DNA of 64,000 nt, taken from contig NZ_BAABFA010000011.1 of NCBI RefSeq assembly GCF_039540515.1, positions 1 to 64,000 of the forward strand. Direction: 5' to 3'. The notes under the pieces were generated by a model. That model did no database searches. It was not told the origin of the DNA and worked only from the letters and a program-made list of their open reading frames with translations. A program made the position numbers and the translations under genes. Of this stretch, positions 1 to 10,300 are shown piece after piece. The number at the start of each line of letters is the position of its first letter. Position 1 is the first letter of the stretch. This DNA comes from Nemorincola caseinilytica (lineage in GTDB: Bacteria; Bacteroidota; Bacteroidia; Chitinophagales; Chitinophagaceae).

Positions 1-143
1 CTCGTTGAGCTTTCAAATATGAAAGAAATGGTTATACAAAGAAAGGCAAACTTTCGAACACTTATGATCGCAGATCGGTTCTCTTTTATAGACACGGGTC
101 GGCTATGCACAGGCCAGGCCTCAGACCCGCGCCAGTGGAGTGA

Positions 144-824
144 TCACAAAGTATAAAGCAGCCTTACTGAGAATAGGTTATTGAACTGGCCTTTTGTGCC
201 CCAGCCATAGTTGTAGGGTACACGCTCTGCCGGGCGTATGGAGAGCACCGAATACTGGAAGCGCACATTGGCATGCAGGCGCTTGTATACATGCCTGCCC
301 AGCCCGAAAACATAATTGATATCGGTGGTGTTGAAGCGGTTGTTGTCTTCGTGTATATACACCAGCGGATCTTGTATCCATTCGTTGGTGCGTACCAGTA
401 TGGCATAGGAGGCTCCTGCCTCGGCCGTGTACTCCTTGTAGGTGTAGCGGAACACCACAGGCGCTTCGATATAACCGAGACCTATGTGACACTGCGCGGT
501 GTATGTACCTGTAAGGGGCGACCCCGTGACCGCAACACCATGGCTGCCCTTCTGGACATAGAGCAGTTCGGCCTGCAGGCCCAGTCGCTCTGTGAAATGC
601 ATGTTCACGAATGCGCCCACAACTATACCGGGCTTGTTGTAGCCAAAGTAGCGGTCGCCATCTACCTGCGCAAGGTTCAGCCCTGCTGCCAGGCCACCGG
701 TAAATGTCTTGAATTCTTCATCGTAGCCGGTAGTGCGGGCAATAGCATGGCCGGCGGGTATGAGGCCAGCCATGAACATTGCCATGCAGGGTAATGCTGC
801 GCGTATATGCTGTAAGAAGGACAT
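144..824 (-). CDS. Outer-membrane beta-barrel protein (PorT-like)
   Basis: A 226-residue protein with an N-terminal signal peptide that probably ends near residue 30 (AIA-RTT). The rest alternates polar and hydrophobic residues in the pattern GLAAGLNLAQVDGD... then LGLQAELLYVQKG, typical of the small 8-10 strand outer-membrane barrels of Bacteroidota (OMP_b-brl_2 / PorT-like). The last residues (SVRLLYTL) form a final aromatic strand as expected for insertion by BAM. Its ATG shares one base with the stop codon of the MORN-repeat gene upstream (TAATG), so the two are probably translated together. The specific role is unknown; an envelope structural or assembly role is inferred. Confidence 0.75.
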   Translation of the reverse strand: MSFLQHIRAALPCMAMFMAGLIPAGHAIARTTGYDEEFKTFTGGLAAGLNLAQVDGDRYFGYNKPGIVVGAFVNMHFTERLGLQAELLYVQKGSHGVAVTGSPLTGTYTAQCHIGLGYIEAPVVFRYTYKEYTAEAGASYAILVRTNEWIQDPLVYIHEDNNRFNTTDINYVFGLGRHVYKRLHANVRFQYSVLSIRPAERVPYNYGWGTKGQFNNLFSVRLLYTL

Positions 825-1501
825 TACTGCTCTTCTTTTTTCTCTACCTCTCCGGCATCGTTATAGTATTCCCATGTGCCTATCTTGCGCGGCACATATA
901 CCGACTTTGAGAAGGTGCTTTTCTTCTTGTCGCCGGTAACGGGGTCTTCTACGGTCTGGGTATCGGTGGTGCGGCGCCTGTCGGCAAGGTACAGGCCCGA
1001 TGCCTTGATGGCGCCATCCTGGTAGTATTCGTTGTATTCGCCGCTCATGCAGGTATAGGTACCATCCTTATCGGCCAGTACAGCGTAGTGGTAACTGAGA
1101 TGCCGGCGGCCATCGGGGTAGAACTCTTCCCACGCGCCTGCGGGCTTGCCCTTGAGGTACATGCCCGATGTACGCACTTTGCCATTGTTGTAGTAAAGCA
1201 CACAGCGGCCATGCTGTACATAACCCTCACCCTCGGCCACTATGCCGCCCTCGGCTATCACTTTTTTCTTGTTGCGCCTGTTCACCAGCTTGTAGGTGAG
1301 CAGCTCTTCGTTTATGGCCACTGCAGCGCCCGTATCGCCGATGGCGGCATAGTAGCGCAGCGAGTCGTTCTCGGTGAGGAGCTTGTTATCGTCCTCGGAC
1401 CTGTACCTGAATGGGATGAGCTCTTGCGCGGCAGCAGGCAGGGCCGCGGCGGCGAGTGTACATAGCAGCAGGAAACGATAGAGTGTGGTGTTAGGTATCA
1501 T
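824..1501 (-). CDS. Secreted MORN-repeat protein (YwqK-like)
   Basis: A 225-residue protein with a signal peptide (hydrophobic to about residue 25, AAA-QEL). Residues about 95-190 hold MORN-type units: GKVRTSGMYLKGKPAGAWEE, then YQDGAIKASGLYL, then KIGTWEYYNDAGE. This is the repeat of the YwqK-family proteins common in Bacteroidota. They are usually periplasmic or surface-exposed and of unknown biochemical role. The stop codon overlaps the start of the downstream barrel protein by one base, so the two form an operon. The tail is rich in Lys and Glu. The family call is good; function cannot be given. Confidence 0.7.
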   Translation of the reverse strand: MIPNTTLYRFLLLCTLAAAALPAAAQELIPFRYRSEDDNKLLTENDSLRYYAAIGDTGAAVAINEELLTYKLVNRRNKKKVIAEGGIVAEGEGYVQHGRCVLYYNNGKVRTSGMYLKGKPAGAWEEFYPDGRRHLSYHYAVLADKDGTYTCMSGEYNEYYQDGAIKASGLYLADRRRTTDTQTVEDPVTGDKKKSTFSKSVYVPRKIGTWEYYNDAGEVEKKEEQ

Positions 1502-1504
1502 ATA

Positions 1505-1849
1505 TCAGGAGCGTTTTTTGGTAGGTTTGCCGGTAGCCACCAGAGCATAGGAATGGTCTATCTGTTCCAGCAGCATTTTTTTGTTCAGTGTGCCGTTCAC
1601 CACTATGGTGTTCCAGTGTTTTTTGCTCATGTGGTAGCCGGGCAGTATGGTATTTTCGTACAGGCCGCGCAGCTCTATGGCCCGGTCGGGGTCGCACTTC
1701 ACATTGAAGCTAAGAGGCGTATCGGTGAGGCTGAGCAGCAGGAACATCTTGCCGTTCACCTTGAATACCAGCGTATCCTCATCGAAGGGGAAGGTCTCTT
1801 CCACATTCTCTTTGGCTATGCAGTATTCGCGTATATCCTCTACGTTCAT
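1505..1849 (-). CDS. MmcQ/YjbR family protein
   Basis: A 114-residue cytoplasmic protein when started at the ATG at 1849 (MNVEDIREYC). This is the family's normal N-terminus; the open frame continues 28 codons further upstream without similarity. It shows the YjbR features: acidic ETFPFDEDTLVFKV, then KMFLLLSL, then NVKCDPDRAIELR, then GYHMSKKHWNTI near the C-terminus. YjbR/MmcQ proteins have a CyaY-like fold and are thought to bind DNA; the partner is unknown. It ends 3 bases before the MORN-protein gene, so it may be first in that three-gene run. Confidence 0.85.
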   Translation of the reverse strand: MNVEDIREYCIAKENVEETFPFDEDTLVFKVNGKMFLLLSLTDTPLSFNVKCDPDRAIELRGLYENTILPGYHMSKKHWNTIVVNGTLNKKMLLEQIDHSYALVATGKPTKKRS

Positions 1850-2065
1850 AGTGCAAAGATATAGATGGATGATATAGGCAGGTAAGAATGGTGCGGTGGC
1901 AGATATTTTGGCCTCTCCCCGATCATCTCTCAAGAAGCGGGGAGCACCAGTGTCCGCGCGGGATCAGGGGAGCAAAATTTGTACACTTTTCCCGCGATCT
2001 TAAATATATAATGGTGATTTTATTTGATAAAAGTCTTATTTTTATAGCTCCAAGACCGAACCCTT

Positions 2066-3520
2066 ATGAGATACCCGCTATTTACCTTCCTGCTTTTTTG
2101 CAGTTTTTTGGGCAGCGCGCAAAGCTACCGCTGCGTTATACCCGGACAGATACCGTACTTCATCAATACCGATGGCTACCTGCGCGGTATGCGTATAGAC
2201 TATATGGACCACATAGGAGGTACGTTCACCTTTTACCCCTATGAGACCCGCCGCGATATATATGGACCATCGACCAGTATGGGTAGCTGGTTCGGCGAAA
2301 GCATAGTGCAACTGGCAGATGGCACAACGCGTTTCAATACCATATGGAACGATACCGTAATGATAAGAACACAGGCCATGCCAGGCGATACATGGACCTT
2401 CTACTCTGACACCACTAGCCACTGGTACCAGGCCACTGTGCTATCGGAAGATACGATGACCTTTGCCGGCATAACAGACTCTGTGAAGACCATACGGATA
2501 ACCTCTTATGCAGATACTACTATCGATACGGGGGATGTGATAAACGGTTTCGAGATAGTACTGAGCAAGAACAATGGCTTTGTACAAATATTCGACCTGC
2601 ATCTTTTCCCCTACCACCCGCCTGCGGGCACATGGGCCGGCGACTTTTACCTGCGTCAACAGGACACCGCCAGTGCCGCTAACTTTATCTTCGGGCGTGT
2701 GGAATACCATGTGCCGCGCATTTCGGAGCTACACGACTTTGAGCCGGGTGATGTATTCGTAATGCATACATCTACATACAGGGAGTTCCCTGAAACATAC
2801 AGATCGAGATATGACAGCATAATAAGCAAGACCGTATTGGCCCCGGGACATAGCGTATACAGGTGGCTGTCGGTAGAGAAGGTAACACAGGTATATCCGC
2901 CATCTGCCACTTCGCCGGGATCGAGTAGTACATCGATCTATGCAGGAGAGGGGGAAAACCTGGTAGGAGATACCTCTTATGCCTTTGCTACCAACATGAT
3001 GCCCGAGGAAAAGATAGTGCCGAACAGGATATGGCGTTACAAACCGGCAGATACCGTGTGTGGCATAGTAAGCGCTTACTATAGTACAGACGATATAGTT
3101 CTTTTTGAAGGTGGGCCGAACACACATGTGTACAGAAAGGGATATCCTAAAGTGCTGGAGGCCACACATACGCCTCCCTGGCCCGATGATATGGGGTATC
3201 ATTCTACAAGAACAACATCTCTTTCGTGCGCTAAAAAAGTAGGTGGCAGCTGCAGTGGCACATGTTACAGGCCTACTGCTGTAGAAGATGTGAACACACG
3301 CGTCGTGAACATAGCGCTGTGGCCCAACCCGGCCACTACCGATCTGCATGTAAGGTCGCCGCTACCTATAGCGCAACTGAACATAGTGGACATGACGGGC
3401 CGGGTAGTGTATACCTACACAGGCGGTAAGACCGATGTGGACATAGATGTACAAGACCTGCCGGGCGGTGTATATATGGTGCGTACACAAGATGCCGTAC
3501 AGCGCTTTGTGAAACAGTAA
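2066..3520 (+). CDS. Secreted protein with T9SS type A sorting domain
   Basis: A 484-residue protein. A signal peptide covers about residues 1-18 (FCSFLGSAQ). The C-terminal 70 residues, from about 415, are a type A T9SS sorting domain: WPNPATTDLHV, then LNIVDMTGRVVYTYTG, then LPGGVYMVRTQ, ending RFVKQ. It should therefore cross the outer membrane by T9SS and be anchored or released there. The middle, rich in Thr, Asp and Tyr, does not match a family I recognise. It resembles the propeller-like or metallophos-free cargo common in this phylum, with no visible catalytic motif. It ends 4 bases from the convergent rpoN gene. Confidence 0.8.
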   Translation: MRYPLFTFLLFCSFLGSAQSYRCVIPGQIPYFINTDGYLRGMRIDYMDHIGGTFTFYPYETRRDIYGPSTSMGSWFGESIVQLADGTTRFNTIWNDTVMIRTQAMPGDTWTFYSDTTSHWYQATVLSEDTMTFAGITDSVKTIRITSYADTTIDTGDVINGFEIVLSKNNGFVQIFDLHLFPYHPPAGTWAGDFYLRQQDTASAANFIFGRVEYHVPRISELHDFEPGDVFVMHTSTYREFPETYRSRYDSIISKTVLAPGHSVYRWLSVEKVTQVYPPSATSPGSSSTSIYAGEGENLVGDTSYAFATNMMPEEKIVPNRIWRYKPADTVCGIVSAYYSTDDIVLFEGGPNTHVYRKGYPKVLEATHTPPWPDDMGYHSTRTTSLSCAKKVGGSCSGTCYRPTAVEDVNTRVVNIALWPNPATTDLHVRSPLPIAQLNIVDMTGRVVYTYTGGKTDVDIDVQDLPGGVYMVRTQDAVQRFVKQ

Positions 3521-3524
3521 TGCC

Positions 3525-5024
3525 TTATAGCTCTTTGCGCAGGCGAGCCACAGGTATGTTCAGTTGCTCGCGGTACTTGGCCACGGTGCGGCGTGCTATG
3601 TTGTAGCCTTTTTCCATGAGCATATCCGTCAGGTGCTCGTCCGACAGGGGCTTGCGCTTGTTCTCGGCACTTATCAGGTCGTTCAGTATGGTCTTCACTT
3701 CGCGGGTAGATACTTCCTCGCCGTCCTCGGTATGCAGGGCCTCTGAGAAGAAGTATTTGAGTTTGTAGGTGCCATATTCCGTCTGCACGAATTTGCTATT
3801 GGCCACGCGCGATACGGTAGATATATCGAGGCTGGTGAGCTGGGCTATGTCTTTCAGTATCATGGGGCGCAGCATCGTTTCATCTCCGGTAATGAAGAAT
3901 TCGCGCTGGAAGTCTATGATGGCCTGCATGGTATGCAGCAGGGTATGCTGGCGCTGCTTTATGGCATCTATGAACCACTTGGCGGCATCGAGCTTCTGCT
4001 TTATGAAAAGCACGGCCTCTTTCTGTGTCTTGTTCTTTTTCTCGCTGCGGTCGTATGCCTTCATCATTTCCCTGTAGCCTTCCGATACGCGCAACTCGGG
4101 CGCGTTCTTGGAATTGAGGGTGAGCTCGGGCACACCATTGTTGTTGAACACGAAGAAGTCGGGGATGATGTAGCTCTCGGCCTTGTTCACCACCGCAAAA
4201 GCGGCGCCCGGCCTGGGGTTCAGCTTCACTATCACACCTATTACCTGCTTCAGGTCGTCGCTGGTGAGGTTCAGGTGCTTCTGTATCTTATCGTAGTGTT
4301 TCTTGGTGAATTCGTCGAAGTATTTTTCCAGTATGGTGATGGCATCGCGCACGGGGCGGGTATCGGGCAGGCGTTTTAGCTGCAGTATCAGGCAATCCTG
4401 CAGGGTCCAGGCGCAAATGCCTGCGGGGTCCATCTGCTGTATCTTGTGTATGAGGGCGTTTATCTCCTCTACAGAGGTATCTATGTTCTGGCCGAAGGCG
4501 AGGTCGTCGGCTATGGCGCCGGCCTCGCGGCGCAGGTAGCCATCCTCGTCCAGGCTGCCTATTATCTGCTCGGCTATACGGTGGCGGCGCTCATCGAGCG
4601 CCAGCATACCCAGCTGATCGAGCAGGTGATCGTGGAAGCTGGTCTCTACGCGTGCGGGTGTTACCTGCATATCGTCGCCGCCGCTGCCGTAGTAGTCGTC
4701 GCCATGGTCGTAGCCACCGCCATCATCGTCCTCGTGGCGCAGAAAATCGTCCAGGTCCACCTTTTCGGCATTGTCATCGCTCAGTTCTACCTCCTCACCG
4801 GTGTTGCCATCACCATCCTCGTCATTGCGCGGGCCGTCCAGCTCATATGTATCGGTATCGTTGTTCACTATATCGTTACCTGCCTCCAGTGCGGGATTCT
4901 CTTCCAGTTCCTCCTTTATACGTTCCTCCAGATTGGCAGTAGGCACCTGCAGCAGCTTCATGAGCTGTATCTGCTGCGGTGATAGTTTCTGTAATAGTTT
5001 CTGCTGGTTCGCCTGTCTTAACAT
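3525..5024 (-). CDS. rpoN: RNA polymerase sigma-54 factor RpoN
   Basis: A 499-residue protein from the ATG at 5024. The open frame goes 22 codons further, but MLRQANQQKLLQKLSPQQIQ is the normal start and an AAAGGG lies just upstream. Region I (residues 1-45) is the Gln/Leu-rich activator-contact segment ending EELEENPALE. Region II (about 50-115) is very acidic (Asp/Glu/Gly). The core-binding domain follows, then the DNA-binding domain with the RpoN box ARRTVAKYRE at about residues 477-486, which reads the -24 promoter element. It directs enhancer-dependent transcription. A -7-like box TATTTTTG lies at 5101-5108 on the minus strand, giving a leader of about 70 bases. No sigma-54 activator gene is in the window. 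Confidence 0.97.
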   Translation of the reverse strand: MLRQANQQKLLQKLSPQQIQLMKLLQVPTANLEERIKEELEENPALEAGNDIVNNDTDTYELDGPRNDEDGDGNTGEEVELSDDNAEKVDLDDFLRHEDDDGGGYDHGDDYYGSGGDDMQVTPARVETSFHDHLLDQLGMLALDERRHRIAEQIIGSLDEDGYLRREAGAIADDLAFGQNIDTSVEEINALIHKIQQMDPAGICAWTLQDCLILQLKRLPDTRPVRDAITILEKYFDEFTKKHYDKIQKHLNLTSDDLKQVIGVIVKLNPRPGAAFAVVNKAESYIIPDFFVFNNNGVPELTLNSKNAPELRVSEGYREMMKAYDRSEKKNKTQKEAVLFIKQKLDAAKWFIDAIKQRQHTLLHTMQAIIDFQREFFITGDETMLRPMILKDIAQLTSLDISTVSRVANSKFVQTEYGTYKLKYFFSEALHTEDGEEVSTREVKTILNDLISAENKRKPLSDEHLTDMLMEKGYNIARRTVAKYREQLNIPVARLRKEL

Positions 5025-5255
5025 AGAATGCCCTTTATTATGCCCAGCACACCTCATAAAGACCCGAAGGCCATATGCGCCCGAACACACACGATGTGTA
5101 CAAAAATAGAATTTAAAGCTACAAAACCAAGAGCTAAAACGGAAGCATCGGAACGAACAATTAATTTAAAGATGAGGGATCGTTAAAGTGTTTCTTTTCC
5201 ACGAACTAATATCGTACATTGTCGGATATTTTCACATTGATCCCCGGTCGCGGGC

Positions 5256-6467
5256 ATGAGTAAGAAACCATACATATCGCCATCATTCTCGTATGTGCCC
5301 CTGGAAGAGACACTGGAGATACCGCCAAGGCGCAAGCAGCTTTTCATAGGTATCCCGAAGGAGACGGCCTTCCAGGAGAACCGTGTGCCGCTGACACCGG
5401 ATGCGGTATCGGTGCTGGTGAACGACGGGCATGATGTGGCCGTGGAACATGGCGCGGGCGATGGGTCTTTTTACTTCGATAACGACTACAGTGAGGCAGG
5501 GGCGCGTATAGTATACGACAAAACAGAGCTGTACAAGGCCACTACCATCATAAAGGCCGCACCGATATCGGAAGAGGAGGTAGCGCTGCTGCAGCCCAAC
5601 CAGGTGGTGATATCGCCGATACACATGCCACTGCTGAAGGCCGAGATACTGGAGCAACTGCTGGCCAAGAAGATAGTGGCCATAGCTTTTGAATCGATAA
5701 AGGACGATGCGGGGGCCAACCCCATAGTACGCTCTATGAGCGAGATAGCTGGTAACTACGCCATACTTACCGCGGCCCGCTACTTGGGCAATACCGATAA
5801 TGGCAAGGGTGTGCTGCTGGGTGGCATATCGGGCGTGGCGCCGGCACGGGTGCTGATAATAGGCGCCGGTGTGGTGGGCGAATTCGCGGCGAGGGCGTCC
5901 TTTGGCCTGGGGGCATCGGTGAAGATATTCGATAATTCGGTATACCGCCTGATGCGCCTGCAGAACAATATAGGCCGCCGTTGCTTCACATCGGTACTGG
6001 ACCCCGTGATACTGGCCGAGGAGCTGCGCAGCGCCGATGTGGCCATAGGCGCGCTGAAACCGGTAGGCGGCATAACCCCCGTAGTGGTGACAGAGCAGAT
6101 GGTGAGCAATATGAAAGCGGGATCGGTGATAATAGATGTGAGCATGGACAGGGGTGGATGCTTCGAGACATCGCGCCTTACATCGCACGAGAAACCTGTT
6201 TTCAAAAAATATGATGTGATACACTATTGTGTGCCCAATATAGCATCGGGGGTATCGCGCACGGCATCGAGGGCCATCAGCAATGTGCTGATGGGCATAA
6301 TGCAGCAGAGCGCCGAGATGGGTGGGGTAGAGGGCATAATAATGGCCAAGAACGGTATAAGGCGTGGGGTATATGTATACAAAGGATGCATTACCAATGC
6401 GCCCATAGCCCGCCGTTTCGGATTCAAATACACAGACCTGGACCTGCTGCTGTCGTCGCACAGCTAA
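5256..6467 (+). CDS. ald: Alanine dehydrogenase
   Basis: A 403-residue NAD-dependent enzyme of the alanine dehydrogenase / transhydrogenase alpha family, converting L-alanine to pyruvate and ammonia. Seen: the N-terminal substrate domain with GIPKETAFQENRVPLTP (residues about 32-48, with the substrate-binding Arg); the central Rossmann segment VLIIGAGVVGEFAA at about 198-211; and the C-terminal SMDRGG and HYCVPNIASGVSRTAS motifs. The extra 30 N-terminal residues before GIPKE are usual for the Bacteroidota form. It is divergent from rpoN with a 231-base gap and followed 20 bases later by a TerB-like gene, perhaps co-transcribed. Confidence 0.93.
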   Translation: MSKKPYISPSFSYVPLEETLEIPPRRKQLFIGIPKETAFQENRVPLTPDAVSVLVNDGHDVAVEHGAGDGSFYFDNDYSEAGARIVYDKTELYKATTIIKAAPISEEEVALLQPNQVVISPIHMPLLKAEILEQLLAKKIVAIAFESIKDDAGANPIVRSMSEIAGNYAILTAARYLGNTDNGKGVLLGGISGVAPARVLIIGAGVVGEFAARASFGLGASVKIFDNSVYRLMRLQNNIGRRCFTSVLDPVILAEELRSADVAIGALKPVGGITPVVVTEQMVSNMKAGSVIIDVSMDRGGCFETSRLTSHEKPVFKKYDVIHYCVPNIASGVSRTASRAISNVLMGIMQQSAEMGGVEGIIMAKNGIRRGVYVYKGCITNAPIARRFGFKYTDLDLLLSSHS

Positions 6468-6487
6468 AAAAAACGACCATACTGCCT

Positions 6488-6859
6488 ATGCCCAATAACC
6501 GAATGAACAAGACCATTGCCGGCTACCATCTGCTGATGATATTGTCGGCGGTGGACTTCAGGGTGAGCAGCAGGGAAGATATGGTGATACGCAACTACCT
6601 GGCAGAGGAATTCCCTTTTCATGTGAGCCTGGACAAGCAAATGGAGGTGATAAGCCACCTGAGGCCCGATGAATGGGAACGGCACTTCCGCAAGGCGATG
6701 GATGATTTTTATGACGATGCCACCCCGGCAGAGCGTAAAAAGCTGATACAGTTCGCCCTGCAACTGGCGAAGGCCGATGATGTGATAACCCGTAACGAGA
6801 ACTATTACCTGGACCTGCTCTTTGAGCAATGGGAGGATATGGGCAATGCAAGGGGTTGA
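6488..6859 (+). CDS. TerB-like helical protein
   Basis: A 123-residue soluble helical protein. Two starts are possible, 6488 (MPNNRMNKT) and 6503 (MNKTIAGYHL). The sequence follows the TerB-like pattern: hydrophobic helix HLLMILSAVDFRVSSREDMVI, an acidic middle, then a second copy-like helix KKLIQFALQLAKADDVITRNE. TerB-like proteins bind divalent metal at such acidic positions and are linked to stress and membrane sensing. No other ter genes are present, so tellurite resistance should not be inferred. It lies 20 bases after ald and probably shares its transcript. Confidence 0.65.
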   Translation: MPNNRMNKTIAGYHLLMILSAVDFRVSSREDMVIRNYLAEEFPFHVSLDKQMEVISHLRPDEWERHFRKAMDDFYDDATPAERKKLIQFALQLAKADDVITRNENYYLDLLFEQWEDMGNARG

Positions 6860-7337
6860 TGCATGTTTGTTTCTATGGTCTATTCTTGTAAAGTGTGCGC
6901 CTGCAGATAGGTGCCCTATATTTTTTGAAAGCATTTCCGCTTATTTAATGAAATAGTAACCAATGACCTGTATACAGCATAGAAGCATGCGTGTATTTTT
7001 GAACTTGTATGGCGTACTAACAAAACTTCAGGAAAGTATGCCTAGTATTAACCACAGGTTGGTGCAAAAATGCATATGCAATAAAATGCATGTAAATATT
7101 ATTTTTATTTGACATAGTTTGTGGGAGTCATATTATTTTTGTTAAATTTGCTTCCAAACTGTATTTTTATAACTGTACTATAACTATTTGAGTTAGAAAG
7201 AATAAGAAAACGAACGTTTCATGAGATACCGTTACAGCGGAGACAGGCTTATTTGTGCCTGTTATAGTTGTCTGTATATCAATGAGATGTAATTAAACCA
7301 GATCATTACGAAAAGTACCAATTTAAACACGAGTTTT
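6860..7337. other. Intergenic region before the giant gene
   Basis: A 478-base AT-rich stretch with no credible gene on either strand. It holds a perfect 10-base palindrome CTGTATACAG at 6968-6977, clusters of ATGCAT-like words near 7069-7094, and two overlapping promoter-like elements near 7108-7150. This leaves a 5' leader of about 180 bases before the 4219-residue gene, unusually long for this window, so post-transcriptional control there is possible. Confidence 0.5.
7118..7150 (+). promoter_or_regulatory. Candidate Bacteroidota-type promoter for the giant gene
   Basis: TTTG at 7118-7121, a 21-base spacer, then TAAATTTG at 7143-7150, fitting the phylum's -33 TTTG / -7 TAnnTTTG pattern. 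A second overlapping pair is TTTG 7108-7111 with TATTTTTG 7134-7141 (22-base spacer). Either would start transcription about 180 bases before the ATG at 7338. Confidence 0.4.
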
Positions 7338-10300
7338 ATGAAGAGAACGTTTATTAGCTCTATTTCAGGATCACGATCTTTTGCAGGTGTGTCGCTGTTG
7401 CTTGCGCTGATGTTCGGCAGTATGCAGGCACAGGCCGTGGCCACAGGCACCTATACCTATGGTACGGGTGGTACCTATCCTACACTGGCCGCAGCTATAA
7501 CCGCGCTGAACACTACGGGTATAACCGGTGGCGCCGTGATACTGAACGTGCAGCCCGGCTATACGGCAGAGACCGCACCGGCAGGCGGCTTTCGCCTGGG
7601 TAGCGCTATACTGAACGCCACCTTCAGCTCTACCAATACACTGACCATAAATGGTGCGCCTACCTTTACCATAACGGCGCAGGCGGGTACAGGTACATAT
7701 GCAGCGGGCGCTGATGGTATACTGAACCTGGAGGGCGTGGACTATACCACGCTGAATGGGCTAAAATTGCAGGACGCCGTATCGAACAATACAGAGGTTC
7801 TGGCAATGGAATTCGGTATAAGCATGGTGAAAAGGAGCGCCGTATCTCCGTTCGATGGTTGCCAGAACAACACTATACAGAACTGTACCATAACACTGAA
7901 CAGGAGTATACTAGCTCTGACCCTAGGTATAAACATGAACCACTGTACCTATGCATCTACTACTGCACTGGGTACGGTAACGCTTGCGGCGGATGCCAAC
8001 AGCAACAATAAATTTTATTCCAATACCATATCGAACTGCCAAAGACCCATATATATACAGGGCTTCAATGCTGCTATTCCTTATACTTTCTACGACCAGA
8101 ACAACGATATAGGTGGTACATCGGCAGCAACAGGTAATAACCTGACCAATTGGGGCGGGCTTACTACTATCCCTACTCCTTCGTTTTATTCGCAGGTATA
8201 TGGCATTTTCGCATGGTACCAGAACAACCTGAACGTATCGTACAATATCGTAGATAATGTCGCGAATGGCGGTAGCATGGCATATGCAGGTATAATGGGT
8301 ATATGGGTAAGTGCCAATAATGCCACATGTACCATCAACAATAATACTGTCAACATTGTAGAGACTCCGAACACTACAACGGCAGGATCGCCATCTGCAT
8401 CTGCAAATGGTATCGTTCTGTCTGGTACCGGACAAATAAATACCTGTAACAATAACATTGTAAGTGTAACGACAATAGCCCCTAACAATAACACCAACCA
8501 GACATTTGGCATAATAAATCTTGGTGGTGGAAACTATACGGCGAACAACAATAATGTCACCATCAACCAGGGTGTGAATGTAATTACCAATGGTATGTAT
8601 ACCTCGGCAACTGGTGCTATAGTATTCAATGGTAATACAATAGATATATCAGCAGCAAGTACCAGTGCAGCTACCAACTGGATAATAAATGCTGCTACAG
8701 CGACATCGTTCACGGTTCAGAACTGTATCTTCAAATCGGCCACAGGTATAGCAACAACGAGCGGATCGGCCTTGATAATAAGCAATAATACAGGTACGCC
8801 TACCAACAACATACTTAACAACCGTACCCAAGGTACAATAGTAAAGAGTGGTAGCGGTGGCCAGATGTACGGTTACTTCAACTTTGGAACACCTACTACA
8901 AGCACAGAAACCATTACCGGAAACAACTTCTCTAACATCACAACTTCAGGTACTACGCAATTCATAGGTATCAGGACAGGTACGAATACCACTCATAACA
9001 GGATCATTACCTTCGATACCATCAGCAATGTGACATGCGGCTCTACGGCCTCTGCAGGTATAGCTGCAGATTATCTGTCATCTGCAAGCACAGTAAATAA
9101 TAACAGGATAGTGAATGTAAGCGGTACAGGCAATGTATATGGTATACATTTGGGTAGTACCGCTACGCTGGGCACAGTGGGTAACTCTATAGGCGGTACC
9201 GTGCAGGGCAACTATATAAATGGCCTGAGCAGCTCGGGCGCATCGTCTACCATAACAGGTATATATAACCACCAGGCCAGCGGCACCATCACTACCAACC
9301 TGGACACGGTGCTGAACCTGACCTCTACGGGTGGTACATCACCCTTAGTGGTAGGTATACAGCAGCAGGCTGTAGGTACCAATAACGTTATCAGCCGTTG
9401 TATCATATCGGGCCTGGCCACATCGGGCGCCACCGGTAATGCTACCGTGAACGGTATACTGATGAACGGCAGCGTAACGCCATCTATATTCAAGAACAAC
9501 ATCAGCAACCTGAATGCGGGTCCGGGTACGGGTACTACACAGGTAGTGGGTATCAACCTGCTGGGTGCATCTACTGCATATAATGTACACAACAACTTCG
9601 TATCGGACCTGGTGGCCGGTTCATCGGCCAATGTGAACGGTATAGTAGGTATCAATGCGGCTACGACGGGTAGCAGCTGGGGCCTCTACTACAACACCAT
9701 ATATATAGGTGCAGGTACCCCGGTAGCGAGCAGCGGCGCCAACTTCGGCGCACAGGGTGTACTTTACCCCAATGGCGGTACCCTGCTGACGCTGAAGAAC
9801 AACATCATCAATGTGAATGTTACCCCCAGCGGTACCGGTTTTGGTGCTGCGGTGGCCAGGAACTATGCATCTGCTACAGCATGTACGGCTCCTGCTACTA
9901 CCAACTTCATAGCTGATAACAATATCTACTACACTAATCCGGGTACGAACAATTATCTGTATGTAGATGGTACCAACACAAGCAACCTGAAGAACGGTTT
10001 TGCACTGGGTGGTATCACTGCTAACGTGACCAACAACATAGTCGTAGATTCTGCATTCAACCTGACATGCAGCGGTTACAAGCTGTTCATGACCGCCAGC
10101 GGCCGTGAATCTATGACCTCTACAGAGAACAACCTTGTGGCAGGTTCTGTAGCCGGCACATATGCACCTTCGGGCGCTTCGCTGGCAGAGAGCAGGGGTG
10201 TTGCCATAACCAGCCCCAGCATAACCGATGACCACAGCGGTACTACCCGTACCGTGGCGGACATAGGCGCAATGCAGTTCTCAGGCACGGTGAACACTAC

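Noticed and set aside
5283..6461. A 392-codon minus-strand frame opposite ald
   Set aside because: Shadow of the ald reading frame; composition is unlike any real protein.
6488..6859. Tellurite resistance operon
   Set aside because: A single TerB-like gene with no terC, terD or terZ around it.
6968..6977. LexA/SOS box (CTGTATACAG)
   Set aside because: Too short for the CTGT-N8-ACAG site, and not near recA or another repair gene.
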